DNA of 64,000 nucleotides, taken from the NCBI GenBank assembly GCA_003243445.1, contig QFQQ01000004.1, forward strand, positions 1 to 64,000, written 5' to 3'. Position 1 is the stretch's first letter. Every line of letters starts with the position of its first letter. Positions 33,733-43,314 of this stretch are shown one piece after another. The notes under the pieces are model-generated. The model worked only from the letters and a program-made list of their open reading frames with translations, searched no databases and was not told where the DNA came from. The DNA is from Citrobacter freundii. Lineage in GTDB: Bacteria; Bacteroidota; Bacteroidia; Chitinophagales; Chitinophagaceae. A program made the position numbers and the translations under genes.

Positions 33733-34827
33733 TTATCTTTTTGCGGTAACTTTTGCTCCCGGTTCAAACTCTTCTCCAACCAGCCCTGCAATCACACCTG
33801 CAACTTCTTTCAGGTATAGTTGCTGATCTTCTTTTACTTCACCCAAAGGTTCAACACCCGGACCCATGATCGCCAGCCATGTTTGTGATGATCCCTTTAC
33901 AAACAAATGGTGCGAAGACCATTTTGAATCACTCTTCCCGCGTCCATGATCCGTTGTAATGATAATAGATGTATTGTCCTTGTATCCGGGCGTTGACTGG
34001 ATCCAATGCCAGATCTCCGCAAGCAGCCTGTCTGCCTTGTTTGCCTGTTGAAGATACATATCATAACGCCCGGCGTGTGCAAACTCATCTCCTTCACCCA
34101 GACCGATCATCAATACACGTGGCCTGTTCTTTTCAAGATACTCGCGCGCGGCGAGAAACGTAAGCTGATCATATCTTGTTCCGCCTTTCTGATAAACAGA
34201 TCCCTCCTGCACCTCATTCACCAGTTGTTGGCCCCTGGAAAGATCTCCGTCCTCCAGTTTTTCATAACCGCTGTTCACTATAAAATCGCTCCGCTGTTCA
34301 TTCAGTATATATGGAAATACATCCCATGAAGTAAATGCCGCCACTTTACCGGCAAATTCTTCTTTGCTGTTCAGGTATTCCAGCACGTTTACATTTCCAT
34401 TCAGTCTTTTCTTGTTGGACGACACCATCAGATCAGTGGTGCCTGTGAAGATCTCATTGTAACCGGGATAAGAAAACGCATAAAGATTAGCAACATTCAC
34501 TTTGTTCTTAAAATCCCTGTTGCCATACACCTGTCCTTTCTTTGCGATCACCGACCAGAAAAAGGGCATCAATTGCCTGCGCCGCTCTTCTTTATTATCT
34601 GACCAGTATAAGGTCTTCATCGTTTCCGCATCAGCGGTGCATTTCTCATTACTGATCAGTTCAGCATCGGCCCCATTGAACAGTTCCTGCCACCGAAAAC
34701 CATCGATCGTTACGATAACAAGATTTTGCGCAGACTTCACCTTTATCGGTGAGGGAAGATACATGTCCGCGGACGTTGCAGAGGGTAATGTTGCTAAAAG
34801 AAGCGCACAGATTATTAAAACTTTCAC
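33733..34827 (-). CDS. Exported alkaline-phosphatase-superfamily phosphodiesterase
   Basis: 364 residues from a GTG at 34827, which begins the signal peptide VKVLIICALLLATLPSATSA; a TTG at 34845 is the alternative. The metal ligands of the type I phosphodiesterase/nucleotide pyrophosphatase fold are visible: VTIDGFRWQELF (first Asp), the FSYPGYNEI nucleophile region, GEGDEFAHAGR (Asp and His), TTDHGRG (Asp-His) and SHHLFVKG (His). Probable periplasmic phosphoesterase. Substrate unknown; phosphodiester, phosphonate or sulfate esters are all possible in this superfamily. It lacks any sorting domain. Confidence 0.8.
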   Translation of the reverse strand: MKVLIICALLLATLPSATSADMYLPSPIKVKSAQNLVIVTIDGFRWQELFNGADAELISNEKCTADAETMKTLYWSDNKEERRRQLMPFFWSVIAKKGQVYGNRDFKNKVNVANLYAFSYPGYNEIFTGTTDLMVSSNKKRLNGNVNVLEYLNSKEEFAGKVAAFTSWDVFPYILNEQRSDFIVNSGYEKLEDGDLSRGQQLVNEVQEGSVYQKGGTRYDQLTFLAAREYLEKNRPRVLMIGLGEGDEFAHAGRYDMYLQQANKADRLLAEIWHWIQSTPGYKDNTSIIITTDHGRGKSDSKWSSHHLFVKGSSQTWLAIMGPGVEPLGEVKEDQQLYLKEVAGVIAGLVGEEFEPGAKVTAKR

Positions 34828-34904
34828 GTGCTGAAGGTTTTGCAAAGAAAGAAACAGAATGTAACGTGAAGGTTAAGGGGATGTGATGGTTGTGTGAACT
34901 CGGG

Positions 34905-35052
34905 AGGTTCGATGGTCGATGTTCGATGATCGATGTCCGATTTGGAGCAGGAATTCGTTACACGAAAGACTCCTCTCCCGATCCGGGGTCATCATTAAAC
35001 CTGTATTATATATTTCAAGCTGCAAATTCGACCATCGAACATCGAACATCGC
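34905..35052. repeat. Inverted repeat, GATGTTC/GATGGTC heptamer family
   Basis: Left arm 34905-34942, right arm 35022-35052, loop about 80 nt, in the gap between divergent phosphodiesterase and LpxH-like genes. Confidence 0.8.
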
Positions 35053-35130
35053 CACCGGCTCTTCATAATTGCTTAATACTCCCTTAATACTGAAGTTATA
35101 TTCTATCCTGACCTTTAATAAACCCCGAAA

Positions 35131-35979
35131 ATGCAAAAACGCCCTGTTGATGTAGCAGTAATATCCGACCTCCACCTGGGAACTTATGCCTGCAGGGCGA
35201 AGGAGTTTGTGAGCTATCTCAACAGTATTGAACCTCGCCTGTTGATCCTGAATGGTGACATTATAGACGGATGGCAGTTCAGCAAGCACTATTTTCCCCA
35301 ACATCATATCACCGCCATTCAGCAGATCTTTCATCTGCTCTCCACCGGCACGCGGGTGATCTATATCACAGGTAATCATGATGAAACCTTGCGCCGGTAC
35401 GCAGATCTTCATCTTGGCAATTTTCAACTGGCGGATAAAGTGGTGATCGAAATTGATGGAAAGATGAACTGGATCTTCCATGGAGACGTATTCGATCACA
35501 CTACCGCGAACTCAGCCAAATTCTGGGGCAAACTTGGCAGCAACGGGTACGCATTGCTGCTTGGTTTCAATAAAATGATCAATAAGCTCATGCGTGTGAT
35601 CGGGAAAGAAAAAGTATCACTTTCCAAAAATATCATGGAGCAGTTTCATAAGCGCTTTGTGCGCATCGATGCTTTTGAAACAATGATCGCTGAGATCGCG
35701 ATTGAAAAAAAATACGACTGTGTCATCTGCGGTCATATCCATCAGCCGGGAAAACGCGTTTTCAGCAATGAAAAAGGAACAGTCACTTATCTCAATTCCG
35801 GCGATTGGGTAGAACACATGACTGCGCTTGAATATTATAACAACGACTGGCATTTATACACACACGAACAGACTGAAACAACGACCGATACACAAAAGCA
35901 GCCAAAGCCAAAACCCGAGGTCGTGACCAACGAGATCTCCATTTACCTGCATTCACTAACCCAACCTTCAACGATATGA
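35131..35979 (+). CDS. UDP-2,3-diacylglucosamine pyrophosphatase-like metallophosphoesterase (LpxH-like)
   Basis: 282 residues. The calcineurin-like motifs are in order: D13-L-H15 (ISDLHLG), GD43 (LNGDIIDGWQ), GN82H83D (TGNHDETLRR), FHGDVFD near 118 and CGHIHQPGK near 200. Acts at the cytosolic face in lipid A synthesis if it is LpxH, cleaving UDP-2,3-diacylglucosamine to lipid X. It is about 40 residues longer than E. coli LpxH, with a charged C-terminal tail. Overlaps the next gene by ATGA, a glycosyltransferase, which fits a cell-envelope role. A general phosphoesterase function remains possible. Confidence 0.75.
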   Translation: MQKRPVDVAVISDLHLGTYACRAKEFVSYLNSIEPRLLILNGDIIDGWQFSKHYFPQHHITAIQQIFHLLSTGTRVIYITGNHDETLRRYADLHLGNFQLADKVVIEIDGKMNWIFHGDVFDHTTANSAKFWGKLGSNGYALLLGFNKMINKLMRVIGKEKVSLSKNIMEQFHKRFVRIDAFETMIAEIAIEKKYDCVICGHIHQPGKRVFSNEKGTVTYLNSGDWVEHMTALEYYNNDWHLYTHEQTETTTDTQKQPKPKPEVVTNEISIYLHSLTQPSTI

Positions 35980-36995
35980 ATATCCTTTATGCCATTCAGG
36001 CCACAGGCAACGGCCATATCAGCCGTGCAATGGAACTGCTGCCATTTCTTCAACGGTATGGCAACATTGATATCTTTCTCAGCGGAGGCAACAGCCATCT
36101 TGCATTGGATGCTCCGATCAAATACCGGAGTAAAGGGTTGAGTCTCTACTACAATTGTACCGGCGGTCTTGACTACTGGCAGATCCTGCGGGGTATTCAT
36201 CCTATGCGGATCCGCCAGGAGATCCGCGATCTTCCCGTAGAAAAATATGATCTTGTATTGAATGATTTTGAATACATCACTTCTGCTGCCTGCGCAAAAA
36301 AGAAAGTGCCTTCTATTCATTTCGGACATCAGGCGAGTTTCCACTCCGTACACACACCACGGCCTACGATAAAAAATCCAACAGGAGAATGGATCCTGAA
36401 GAATTATGCAAAGGGAACGCATAATGTGGGTTATCATTTCAGCAATTATGATAAGTATGTTTTCACGCCGGTTGTAAAACAGGCGATCATCGATGCAGAA
36501 CCCAAAGACAATGGCTATATCACAGTTTACCTTCCATCTTATTGCGAACCGCAACTCGTGGAGATATTCAGCCCTTTCAAAGACCTCCAGTTTGATATAT
36601 TCTGTGGCCAGGTTTCTTCACCAAAGCAAGAGGGAAATATTCGTTTTGTTCCGGTAAGCAAACAGGGGTTCAATGAAAGTCTTATTCATTGCAGCGGTCT
36701 TATTACTGGCGGTGGATTTGAAACTCCGGCCGAAGCACTGCATCTTGGTAAAAAGATCCTGTCCATTCCAATCCGCAGCCAGTATGAACAGCAATGCAAT
36801 GCCGCTGCACTCCAGGAGCTGGGCGTACGTGTACTCAAAAACATTGACGAAAATTTCAGCATCCAGGTAGAGGACTGGCTCAACAATGATCAGCCTATCC
36901 TCATGGATTACTCTAAAAGCATCCCCAACAGCCTGGAGTATCTTTTTGGGTTGGGAGTGGAGAAGGTGAAGGGGGAGTTGCTGGAAGTGGCGTAG
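35976..36995 (+). CDS. Glycosyltransferase, MurG/UDP-GlcNAc-like GT-B fold
   Basis: 339 residues. The N-terminus IQATGNGHISRAMELLPFL matches the acceptor-side G-loop of MurG/GT28-like enzymes (often grouped as glycosyl transferase family 1_3). The C-terminal donor site has HCSGLITGGGFETPAEAL and PIRSQYEQQCNAAALQELG, the nucleotide-sugar motif with its E/Q-rich close. It should transfer a sugar to a lipid or other envelope acceptor on the cytosolic side. Translationally coupled (ATGA overlap) to the LpxH-like gene, suggesting a shared envelope pathway. Exact reaction unknown. Confidence 0.8.
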   Translation: MNILYAIQATGNGHISRAMELLPFLQRYGNIDIFLSGGNSHLALDAPIKYRSKGLSLYYNCTGGLDYWQILRGIHPMRIRQEIRDLPVEKYDLVLNDFEYITSAACAKKKVPSIHFGHQASFHSVHTPRPTIKNPTGEWILKNYAKGTHNVGYHFSNYDKYVFTPVVKQAIIDAEPKDNGYITVYLPSYCEPQLVEIFSPFKDLQFDIFCGQVSSPKQEGNIRFVPVSKQGFNESLIHCSGLITGGGFETPAEALHLGKKILSIPIRSQYEQQCNAAALQELGVRVLKNIDENFSIQVEDWLNNDQPILMDYSKSIPNSLEYLFGLGVEKVKGELLEVA

Positions 36996-37211
36996 AGAGA
37001 CCGCCGACCGCAGACCGCCGACCGCAGACGAGTCTTCGGATAAGAAAAGTCATTTCATATAATACATCGGGCTTTTCATGAACTAACTAACTAACTATTA
37101 CTGACTCCGCGTATCGTTTTTGGGCAATAGACAGTTGTATACATTTCAAACATCAAATGATTGTTCCTACTCAAAGACTCGTCGGCGGTCGGCGGTCTGC
37201 GGTCGGCGGTC
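36996..37211. repeat. Inverted repeat, GACCGCM heptamer family
   Basis: Left arm 36996-37037 (GACCGCC and GACCGCA alternating, ending CGACGAGTCTT) and right arm 37173-37211 (AAGACTCGT followed by the complement). Loop about 135 nt. It begins one base after the stop codon of the glycosyltransferase. Confidence 0.8.
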
Positions 37212-37419
37212 ATTTTACCACCTTCCCATCGATTTAATATGGAGTTAACGTCACTGTAATAACCGCTTAACACACAACACCCACCTTTACATCAGTTCTT
37301 TCTTCCAAGTCGTTCCCATTTGCTGGATGGTTTTAGCAGTTATTCCATCTACGCAAGTCTTCTCATGCAGTTTAGCCACACTGGTCGTCCTTCCGGTGTG
37401 GCTTCTTTTTTTTACACGA

Positions 37420-37893
37420 ATGCTCGCGAATGGACGCGAAGGAACGCGAATGCTTCGCGAATGACCGCGAATGACCGCCGACCGCCGACCGCCGACGAGT
37501 CTTTAGGTAAGAGGCCCGTTTCATATTGCGTAAAGTATTCCCGCAGAGTTCAACATGGCCGATCCAGGTATAGTTTGGAATAAGCTGTTCTATTTACTCC
37601 AAACATTAAATGATTGGTCTTATTCAAAGACTCGTCTGCGGTCCGCGGTCTGTCGTCTGCGGTCCAAAAACATAGCCGTTAGCATACATAGTTTCCAGGA
37701 ACACGCAGTCTCATTCCATCCCTCCAAACAGCAAATGATTGATCTTATTCAAAGACTCGTCTGCGGTCCGCGGTCTGTTGTCTGCGGTCCAAAAACACAG
37801 TTGTCAGCAGACATAGTTTCATCCTTCCAAACATCAAATGATTATTACAACTCAAAGACTCGTCTGCGGTCGGCCGTCGGCGGTCGGCGGTCC
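37420..37893. repeat. Cluster of GACCGCC repeats with three successive right arms
   Basis: CGCGAATG-type units (about 37425-37470) lead into a left arm (37473-37504, ending CGACGAGTCTTT). Three right arms follow at 37627-37665, 37751-37790 and 37853-37893. Each begins CAAAGACTCGTCTGCGGTC and is preceded by a copy of AAATGATTGnTCTTATT. The first two right arms are 124 nt apart and nearly identical including flanks, which indicates duplication. With 36996-37211 this fills a gene-free stretch of about 960 nt. Confidence 0.8.
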
Positions 37894-37952
37894 AATCGTT
37901 CAAATAAAAGAGCCCAGGGATCTAAATCCATGGGCTCTTTTATTTGAACGAT
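37894..37952 (-). terminator. Intrinsic terminator of the lipoprotein operon
   Basis: AATCGTTCAAATAAAAGAGC (from 37894) continues to CCA and pairs perfectly with its complement ending at 37952, a 23-bp stem around a 13-nt loop. A TTTTATTT run inside the descending arm gives the U-tract on either strand. It starts just after the lipoprotein stop at 37959. Confidence 0.9.
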
Positions 37953-37958
37953 TTTCTC

Positions 37959-39428
37959 TTAGTTGAATCTTGTCCACCCCTTATGCCAGTTAGCATACTC
38001 AGCAGAAGGTCCGATGCCGCCAATGAAGTTCACTTTCTGGATGAAAGGACGTGCGGTCAGGATAGGATCATCGAAATATGTATTGGTGCCTGTGATCAGG
38101 GTTGGAGAACCGCTGTTGGCGAATGGCTGCCAATCCGGATTCAGGTAATCGAATGGTCTTGTATAACGGATCTCGTCCACTGTGGTCAGGATCTTGTTCT
38201 TGGTGTTAGAAGTGAACCAGGTGGTGAATTCTGCTTCGTCAGCAAAACCATCGGTACCTGAAGTTCCCTTTACAAAATCCAAAGGCTTCTTTGTAGCACC
38301 AGCGATGATCACACCACTCAACTGGGAAGTTTTCTTTGTCTTAACGTTGATATCAGTGTTACCCTGGGAAGCATTCAGCTGGATACCGATCGGCCAGCCC
38401 ACCAATGCAGAGTTGAAGATAGAGATAGAAGAATTACGGCGGATCTGAACCGCTGCGCCCAGGTAGTTGCTGCTACCCGTGTTGTTCAGTGTTGCGGCAG
38501 GACCGAATGCACTGACGTTACAGAATACAGCTTTTGTCTGGGGATTATCAGTTGTGCCACTCGCATTGTTATCACTCTCGAATGCTTCTGATTTAGAGAT
38601 ATCGGCAATAGCTGAGTCTCTTACGATCAGACCAAACTGTACGCTACCGCTGAAGCCGTTATCAGAGTCGAAATCATCATCCTGTGTTTTGTAAGCAATC
38701 AGGTATTTACAGTTAACGGTACCACCGAACCACTCGAATGCATCATCCTTTGCATAGGTAACCTGTACGTGATCGATCACCGTTTTGCGGCCTACAGCAG
38801 CCATCGTCAAACTGTTGATCTCTTTATCAGGCTGGAATGCATAACCGGCATATTCGATACGAACATATTTCAGTACGCCTGAGCTATCGTCATCATTTGG
38901 AGTTGCACCACCACCAGCAAGACCATCGCCGTTGGCGTTGTTCACACCACCTTCCACTTCAAGAATACCAGGACCGCCGCCTGTACCAGTGAAAGTTGTA
39001 TTGATGCTTGCCTTACCCAGCAGCAGGATCCCACCCCAGTCACCGGATTTTGGCGTAGGTGAAGACGATGTAAATACGATCGGGTTTTCCTGTGTACCGT
39101 TTGCAACAAGCTTGGAACCGCGTGTAATGATCAGCGCAGCTACATCACTACCGCTGTAAGAACCTTTGATAGTAGTTCCTGGTTCGATGGTCATTACGTG
39201 GTCACCCACCATATATACGAGACCTTTCAGGATGTAAGTATTTTCTTTTCTCAGTGTGGTATCAGCATTGATACGACCAGAGATCGTAATGGTTTGTCCG
39301 GTATTACCACCGCCTGTACCAGGCTGCGTGATCACTATCACTTCCTTCTCACCGTCCGATTCAATTTTACGGCAGCTGGAGATGGCCAGAGCGCTGATAG
39401 CAGTTAAACCAAAAATGTACTTTTTCAT
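37959..39428 (-). CDS. Surface or periplasmic beta-helix lipoprotein paired with a TonB receptor
   Basis: 489 residues. A lipoprotein signal peptide ends at the lipobox ALAISSC, giving Cys near 19. After a Gly/Thr linker the body is a right-handed parallel beta-helix: short hydrophobic strands with repeating turns such as TIEPGTTIKG, LIITRGSKLVANG and ALVGWPIGIQLNASQG. Relatives are sometimes labelled multidrug transporter, which the sequence does not support: it has no membrane helices. It lies 38 nt behind a TonB receptor, in the position where SusD-like partners normally sit, and may serve as that receptor's ligand-binding or scaffold lipoprotein. Substrate unknown; the neighbouring genes suggest phosphate or a phosphorylated compound. 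Confidence 0.75.
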   Translation of the reverse strand: MKKYIFGLTAISALAISSCRKIESDGEKEVIVITQPGTGGGNTGQTITISGRINADTTLRKENTYILKGLVYMVGDHVMTIEPGTTIKGSYSGSDVAALIITRGSKLVANGTQENPIVFTSSSPTPKSGDWGGILLLGKASINTTFTGTGGGPGILEVEGGVNNANGDGLAGGGATPNDDDSSGVLKYVRIEYAGYAFQPDKEINSLTMAAVGRKTVIDHVQVTYAKDDAFEWFGGTVNCKYLIAYKTQDDDFDSDNGFSGSVQFGLIVRDSAIADISKSEAFESDNNASGTTDNPQTKAVFCNVSAFGPAATLNNTGSSNYLGAAVQIRRNSSISIFNSALVGWPIGIQLNASQGNTDINVKTKKTSQLSGVIIAGATKKPLDFVKGTSGTDGFADEAEFTTWFTSNTKNKILTTVDEIRYTRPFDYLNPDWQPFANSGSPTLITGTNTYFDDPILTARPFIQKVNFIGGIGPSAEYANWHKGWTRFN

Positions 39429-39466
39429 GTTCTTGATTGTATTTAAATTTTCTTTATTTAAAACTG

Positions 39467-42256
39467 TTAGATGATGGTGTAGTTAAATGTCAGGCTGAAT
39501 GTTGTGCCGAACTTCCTTGAGAAACGTGTTGCATCCTGGTCTTTCTGGAACGTATTTTTTGTACCTGGCAGGTTCTGATAGAAATACTGTGTGCGGTTCA
39601 GGATATCTGATACGTTCAGACGCAGTTCACCTTTCTTATTGATGATCTTTTTCGCAACCTGGAAGTCAAGGACTGGTCTTGGTGCTTCATAGATATCCGG
39701 AGCACCTGCACCTGCGCTGATATCGCCCACGAGATAGATCCGCTGACCGATCTGGTTGAACAATACTGTTGCATTGAATCCCTGTTTCTCCAGGTCATAC
39801 ATCAGGCCGAGGTTTACGAGATAAGGTGACTGGCCTTGCATAGGACGGTCGATCGTGAGATTGGCCGCATCATCTTTCACACGGCTTTTGATGTAGGCTG
39901 CATTCGCCTGTACAGTGAAGTTGCGGAGCGCGTCTGAAGCAAAGTCAAGACGTTTGCGCACTTCCACTTCCGCACCATAAGAAGTTGCCTGCTTTGGATT
40001 CTGGAAGTTGAAAGTGCTTGCACCACCACTGCCCTGGTTGAACACCTGCTCGATGGGGTTCTGGAAATATTTATAGAAGATGCCAGCGCTGAATACTTCA
40101 CCGGCGCGTGGATATAATTCATAGCGGAAATCTGCATTGGTGACCTTTGTTCTTTTCAGCGCAGGGTTACCCTGCACAGATGCGTTCAGTTCAAAGTCAT
40201 ACAGGTTCAGTGAAGCCAGTTCACGAAGTTCCGGTCTGATCACTGTTTGTGAACCTGACAAACGCAGGTTGGTCTTTGCATTCAATTTCAATGTAGCATT
40301 CAAACCAGGCAGGAAGTCCGTCACTTTGGAATGTGTATGACGTGGATCCCATTTCTTCACGCTGCCGATCAGCTGATCATAGTTCTCCACACGCAGACCC
40401 CATACTACACGCAGGGCCGGTGTGAACTGGTTATCCAACTGGAGGAACCCTGCATTCAGGATCGTGTTTGCCATATAGCGGAAGGTGTTACCCTTGATCG
40501 CATCAAAGCCAAATTTGTTGCCTGTGCCATCGCCAAAGTTCTCCTGTGCAAATACCTGGTTGGCCGGCAGGGCACGGAGTGCGGGATTATCGATAGGCAG
40601 ATAGTTTGCAAACAGTTTTGCATCATACAAACGATCTTTCACCTGCAGCATATAACCACCTTTGACAGATTGGTTCTGACCAAGCCATTTGAAGTTATAA
40701 GTCAGATCACCACCACCTGTATAGATATAATCACTCAATGACTGGTAGATACGGCTCGCACTTTCCTGTGAAAGAGAGTTGCCGATCAGCAACAGGTAAG
40801 GATTCTGCGTACCGGTTGATCTTGTATAAGCAAGCCGGCGCTGGTCAGGACTGTATCCATCGAGAATATTGAATGAACCATACCATTTGAATTTCAGCGG
40901 AGTGCTGAGCGTGTGTTCACCTATCACCTGGGAAGAGAAGAAAGTATTTTGCTTGAATGTAAGCTCAGTTGCTCTTACATCATTGTTGCGCGCATTATCA
41001 TTACCATTGCGGTTGATCGCATAGTTATCCGTGTTCACGTTGATCATCGATTTCAATGATACTTTGTTCTTCGGGTTGAATTGAACAGACACACCGCCCA
41101 ACGCACCAACCATTACTTCCTGAACATAACGGTCATCATTATAATTATAATCAGCAAAGAACGTGTTACCGGAAAGGCTGTTCGATCTGTTCAATGCATC
41201 GATGAAACGGTTTGTCTTATTATAGATCAGGCCGAACGTACCGCCGATCTTTTTACCAAACAGCTCTTCATTGAAACCTGCGTTTGCCTGGAAAGATGTA
41301 TTCAATGGAGCATTCACCACTTTTGGCGCCCAGTCGTTACGCATTTCTTTACCGATCGCTGTTTTTTCTGCAGGAGAAAGAATATCGAATGCAGATTTGG
41401 TCGTATAGCTTTTTGGAAGCCCACGCGTGCCATCGTCAAAGCCCAGCCAATCCGTGCCGCCACCATTTTGTTTGTAGAAGTCCTTACCGATGGTCTGTGT
41501 ATTGAAACCTGTTCCGAGCTGCACGTTCAGGAAACCTTTCGTTGGAATATCTCTCGTATTTACCTGGATCAGACCACCTGCCCATTCTCCCGGATATTCC
41601 GGAACGAATGCCTTATTGATAACGATGTTGTCGATCATTGAAGCAGGGATCAGCTCGAATGAGAAGGTTTTGCGGTCAGGCTCCGTGCTGGTCAGCAGGA
41701 TGCCGTTCAGCATTGCCTGGTTGTATCTGTCGGCCAGACCTCTTACAACGAGGAATTTACCATCCTGGAGGCTCGCCCCTGGCGTACGTTTCAATACCTC
41801 ACCGGTATTACGGTCAGGAGAACGGCGGATGCTTTCTGCAGAAATGATGGAAGCGACAGTATTGGTATTTTTAAGGAAGGCAATAGAAGAGTTTACGCTT
41901 TCCATCCGTGCACTGTTGCGGCGCGCGGTCACCACCACGTTTTCGCCTTCTTTTGCTTTGATGGCGAGCACCACGTTCAATTCGTTGAACTGGGTGGTCA
42001 CCTCAACATCTGTTACAGATTTTGTTTCGTAACCGATGGCAGAAAATTCGAATTCATATTTGCCGGCGGGCAGGTTAAGTGTGTAACGGCCTTCAGCGTC
42101 TGTAGAAGTACCGGAAGTTTTGCCGGTGACTTTAACCGAAACGCCACCAATAGGCTCATTTTTTTCGTTGGAAACCTTACCGGAGATTTTATTTTGTGCG
42201 TAACTAAGAGAAAGAACGAAAGAGAAAATCAACAGTAATTTCAGCCGCAGTAGCAT
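39467..42256 (-). CDS. TonB-dependent receptor with carboxypeptidase-like domain, phosphate-locus type
   Basis: 929 residues from the ATG at 42256. Signal peptide (SLSYA-Q), CarboxypepD-like domain (KISGKVSNEKNEPIGGVSV, about 22-105), then a plug with GEVLKRTPGASLQDGKFLVV and the phrase GLADRYNQAMLNGILLTSTEPDR. That phrase is typical of the TonB receptors grouped with Caulobacter/Xanthomonas-type outer membrane receptors rather than SusC. The beta-barrel ends TFSLTFNYTII with a terminal aromatic-rich strand. Operon with the beta-helix lipoprotein, divergent from DUF47 and pit across a 277-nt region with TTAACA-type direct repeats. Import of a phosphorus-containing ligand is inference from this context. 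Confidence 0.85.
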   Translation of the reverse strand: MLLRLKLLLIFSFVLSLSYAQNKISGKVSNEKNEPIGGVSVKVTGKTSGTSTDAEGRYTLNLPAGKYEFEFSAIGYETKSVTDVEVTTQFNELNVVLAIKAKEGENVVVTARRNSARMESVNSSIAFLKNTNTVASIISAESIRRSPDRNTGEVLKRTPGASLQDGKFLVVRGLADRYNQAMLNGILLTSTEPDRKTFSFELIPASMIDNIVINKAFVPEYPGEWAGGLIQVNTRDIPTKGFLNVQLGTGFNTQTIGKDFYKQNGGGTDWLGFDDGTRGLPKSYTTKSAFDILSPAEKTAIGKEMRNDWAPKVVNAPLNTSFQANAGFNEELFGKKIGGTFGLIYNKTNRFIDALNRSNSLSGNTFFADYNYNDDRYVQEVMVGALGGVSVQFNPKNKVSLKSMINVNTDNYAINRNGNDNARNNDVRATELTFKQNTFFSSQVIGEHTLSTPLKFKWYGSFNILDGYSPDQRRLAYTRSTGTQNPYLLLIGNSLSQESASRIYQSLSDYIYTGGGDLTYNFKWLGQNQSVKGGYMLQVKDRLYDAKLFANYLPIDNPALRALPANQVFAQENFGDGTGNKFGFDAIKGNTFRYMANTILNAGFLQLDNQFTPALRVVWGLRVENYDQLIGSVKKWDPRHTHSKVTDFLPGLNATLKLNAKTNLRLSGSQTVIRPELRELASLNLYDFELNASVQGNPALKRTKVTNADFRYELYPRAGEVFSAGIFYKYFQNPIEQVFNQGSGGASTFNFQNPKQATSYGAEVEVRKRLDFASDALRNFTVQANAAYIKSRVKDDAANLTIDRPMQGQSPYLVNLGLMYDLEKQGFNATVLFNQIGQRIYLVGDISAGAGAPDIYEAPRPVLDFQVAKKIINKKGELRLNVSDILNRTQYFYQNLPGTKNTFQKDQDATRFSRKFGTTFSLTFNYTII

Positions 42257-42301
42257 AGAAGTAATTTCCGGCAAAGGAACTCCTGACAGATTAACGGCAT
42301 G

Positions 42302-42388
42302 TTACGCAGCGATTAAGGAATTATGAAGCCAGTGTTACCAGAATGTTAACACGATTGATTTTCTATTAGTTAAAAGAAATTACCTTTG
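42302..42388 (+). promoter_or_regulatory. Divergent control region with TTAACA-like direct repeats and a promoter
   Basis: TTACGC-N5-TTAAGG (42302-42318) and TTACCA-N5-TTAACA (42335-42351) repeat with an 11-nt period. The second pair lies just upstream of a candidate promoter, TTG (42355-42357) and TACCTTTG (42381-42388), reading towards DUF47. A further ATTAAGGAATTAT copy is at 42452-42464. Such spacing is typical of sites for OmpR/PhoB-type regulators. Confidence 0.4.
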
Positions 42389-42533
42389 TTTCAACAGTTG
42401 ACTGATAAATAGTTATATTCTAAAAATCAAGCCATTAGCTGCGTTACCAATATTAAGGAATTATTAATTCGGGGTATTTACCCGGGTCTGGCGAACTAAG
42501 CCGGTAATTTCGCAACCAAGTTAAAAACACGAT

Positions 42534-43181
42534 ATGGGACTTAATTCATTTTTGAAAATTTTCATGCCTAAGAACCGGGTATTCTTTGAACTTTTTGAAC
42601 AGGTGGCGGACAATTGCGCAAAAATGGGCACGATCATGAAAGATGTGGTGGCCGAAACGGATTTCGATAAAAGAGCTGCGCTGATCAGCCAGATCGAAGA
42701 CCTGGAGCATGCGAATGATGAGCTGACCCATTCCGTTTTTACAGAACTTGGCCGCAACTTCATTACTCCTTTTGACCGTGAAGACATCCACTACCTGGCC
42801 ACTTCCCTCGACGATATCGCAGACTATATATATGCGTCCGCAAAAAAGATCAACTTTTACCGTGTTAACCCGAACGATATGGGCATGCAGAAAATGGCAG
42901 AGCTGATCGAACAGGGAGCTCACCAGATCCGCATTGCGGTAAAAGAACTCCGCGACATGAAGAATATGCGCAATATCACTGAAGCACTGGTGAAGATCAA
43001 CAGCATCGAAAATCAGGCAGATGATATATTTGATATGAGCATCGAGCGCCTGTTCGCCACAGAACCTGACGCAAAAGAGGTGATCAAGAAAAGAGAGATC
43101 TACCAGGTTATGGAGATCGTGACGGATAAATGCGAAGACGCCAGCAATGTGATAGAGTCAATCATTATTAAATACGCTTGA
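42534..43181 (+). CDS. DUF47 (PhoU-like) phosphate transport accessory protein
   Basis: 215 residues, all alpha, with the DUF47 features MPKNRVFFELFEQVADNCAK at the N-terminus and the acidic metal-site motifs EDLEHANDELTH and TSLDDIADYIYA, similar to PhoU. These proteins are encoded with PiT transporters and are thought to regulate them. Here pit lies 133 nt downstream on the same strand, across an inverted repeat. No membrane segment. The leader is about 140 nt if the promoter at 42381-42388 is right. Confidence 0.92.
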   Translation: MGLNSFLKIFMPKNRVFFELFEQVADNCAKMGTIMKDVVAETDFDKRAALISQIEDLEHANDELTHSVFTELGRNFITPFDREDIHYLATSLDDIADYIYASAKKINFYRVNPNDMGMQKMAELIEQGAHQIRIAVKELRDMKNMRNITEALVKINSIENQADDIFDMSIERLFATEPDAKEVIKKREIYQVMEIVTDKCEDASNVIESIIIKYA

Positions 43182-43182
43182 T

Positions 43183-43286
43183 CAAGTAAAAAGTAAAAAT
43201 TCAAAAGTAAAAATATGTCTCTGACAATTGGAGACACTACAATAACCGGGGGCCTTTTTACTTTTTACTTTTGACTTTTTACTTAT
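43183..43286. repeat. Inverted repeat, AAAAGTAAAAA family, between DUF47 and pit
   Basis: Left arm 43183-43214 and right arm 43252-43286, with an inner TGTCTC/GGAGACA hairpin. The right arm contains TACTTTTG in the sense direction of pit, 45 nt before its ATG. Confidence 0.8.
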
Positions 43287-43314
43287 CTATATCGGCCCGC
43301 TGTAAAAAACTTTT

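Noticed and set aside
34873..35499. 208-codon minus-strand frame over the LpxH-like gene start
   Set aside because: It runs through an inverted repeat and antisense to a clear metallophosphoesterase; no family resemblance.
37420..37893. CRISPR-like array of GACTCGTCTGCGGTC units
   Set aside because: Spacing is irregular, the arms face each other as inverted repeats, the intervening sequences are themselves similar, and no cas gene is present.
37959..39428. Multidrug transporter annotation for the beta-helix lipoprotein
   Set aside because: No membrane helices are present beyond the lipoprotein signal; the repeats are those of a parallel beta-helix.
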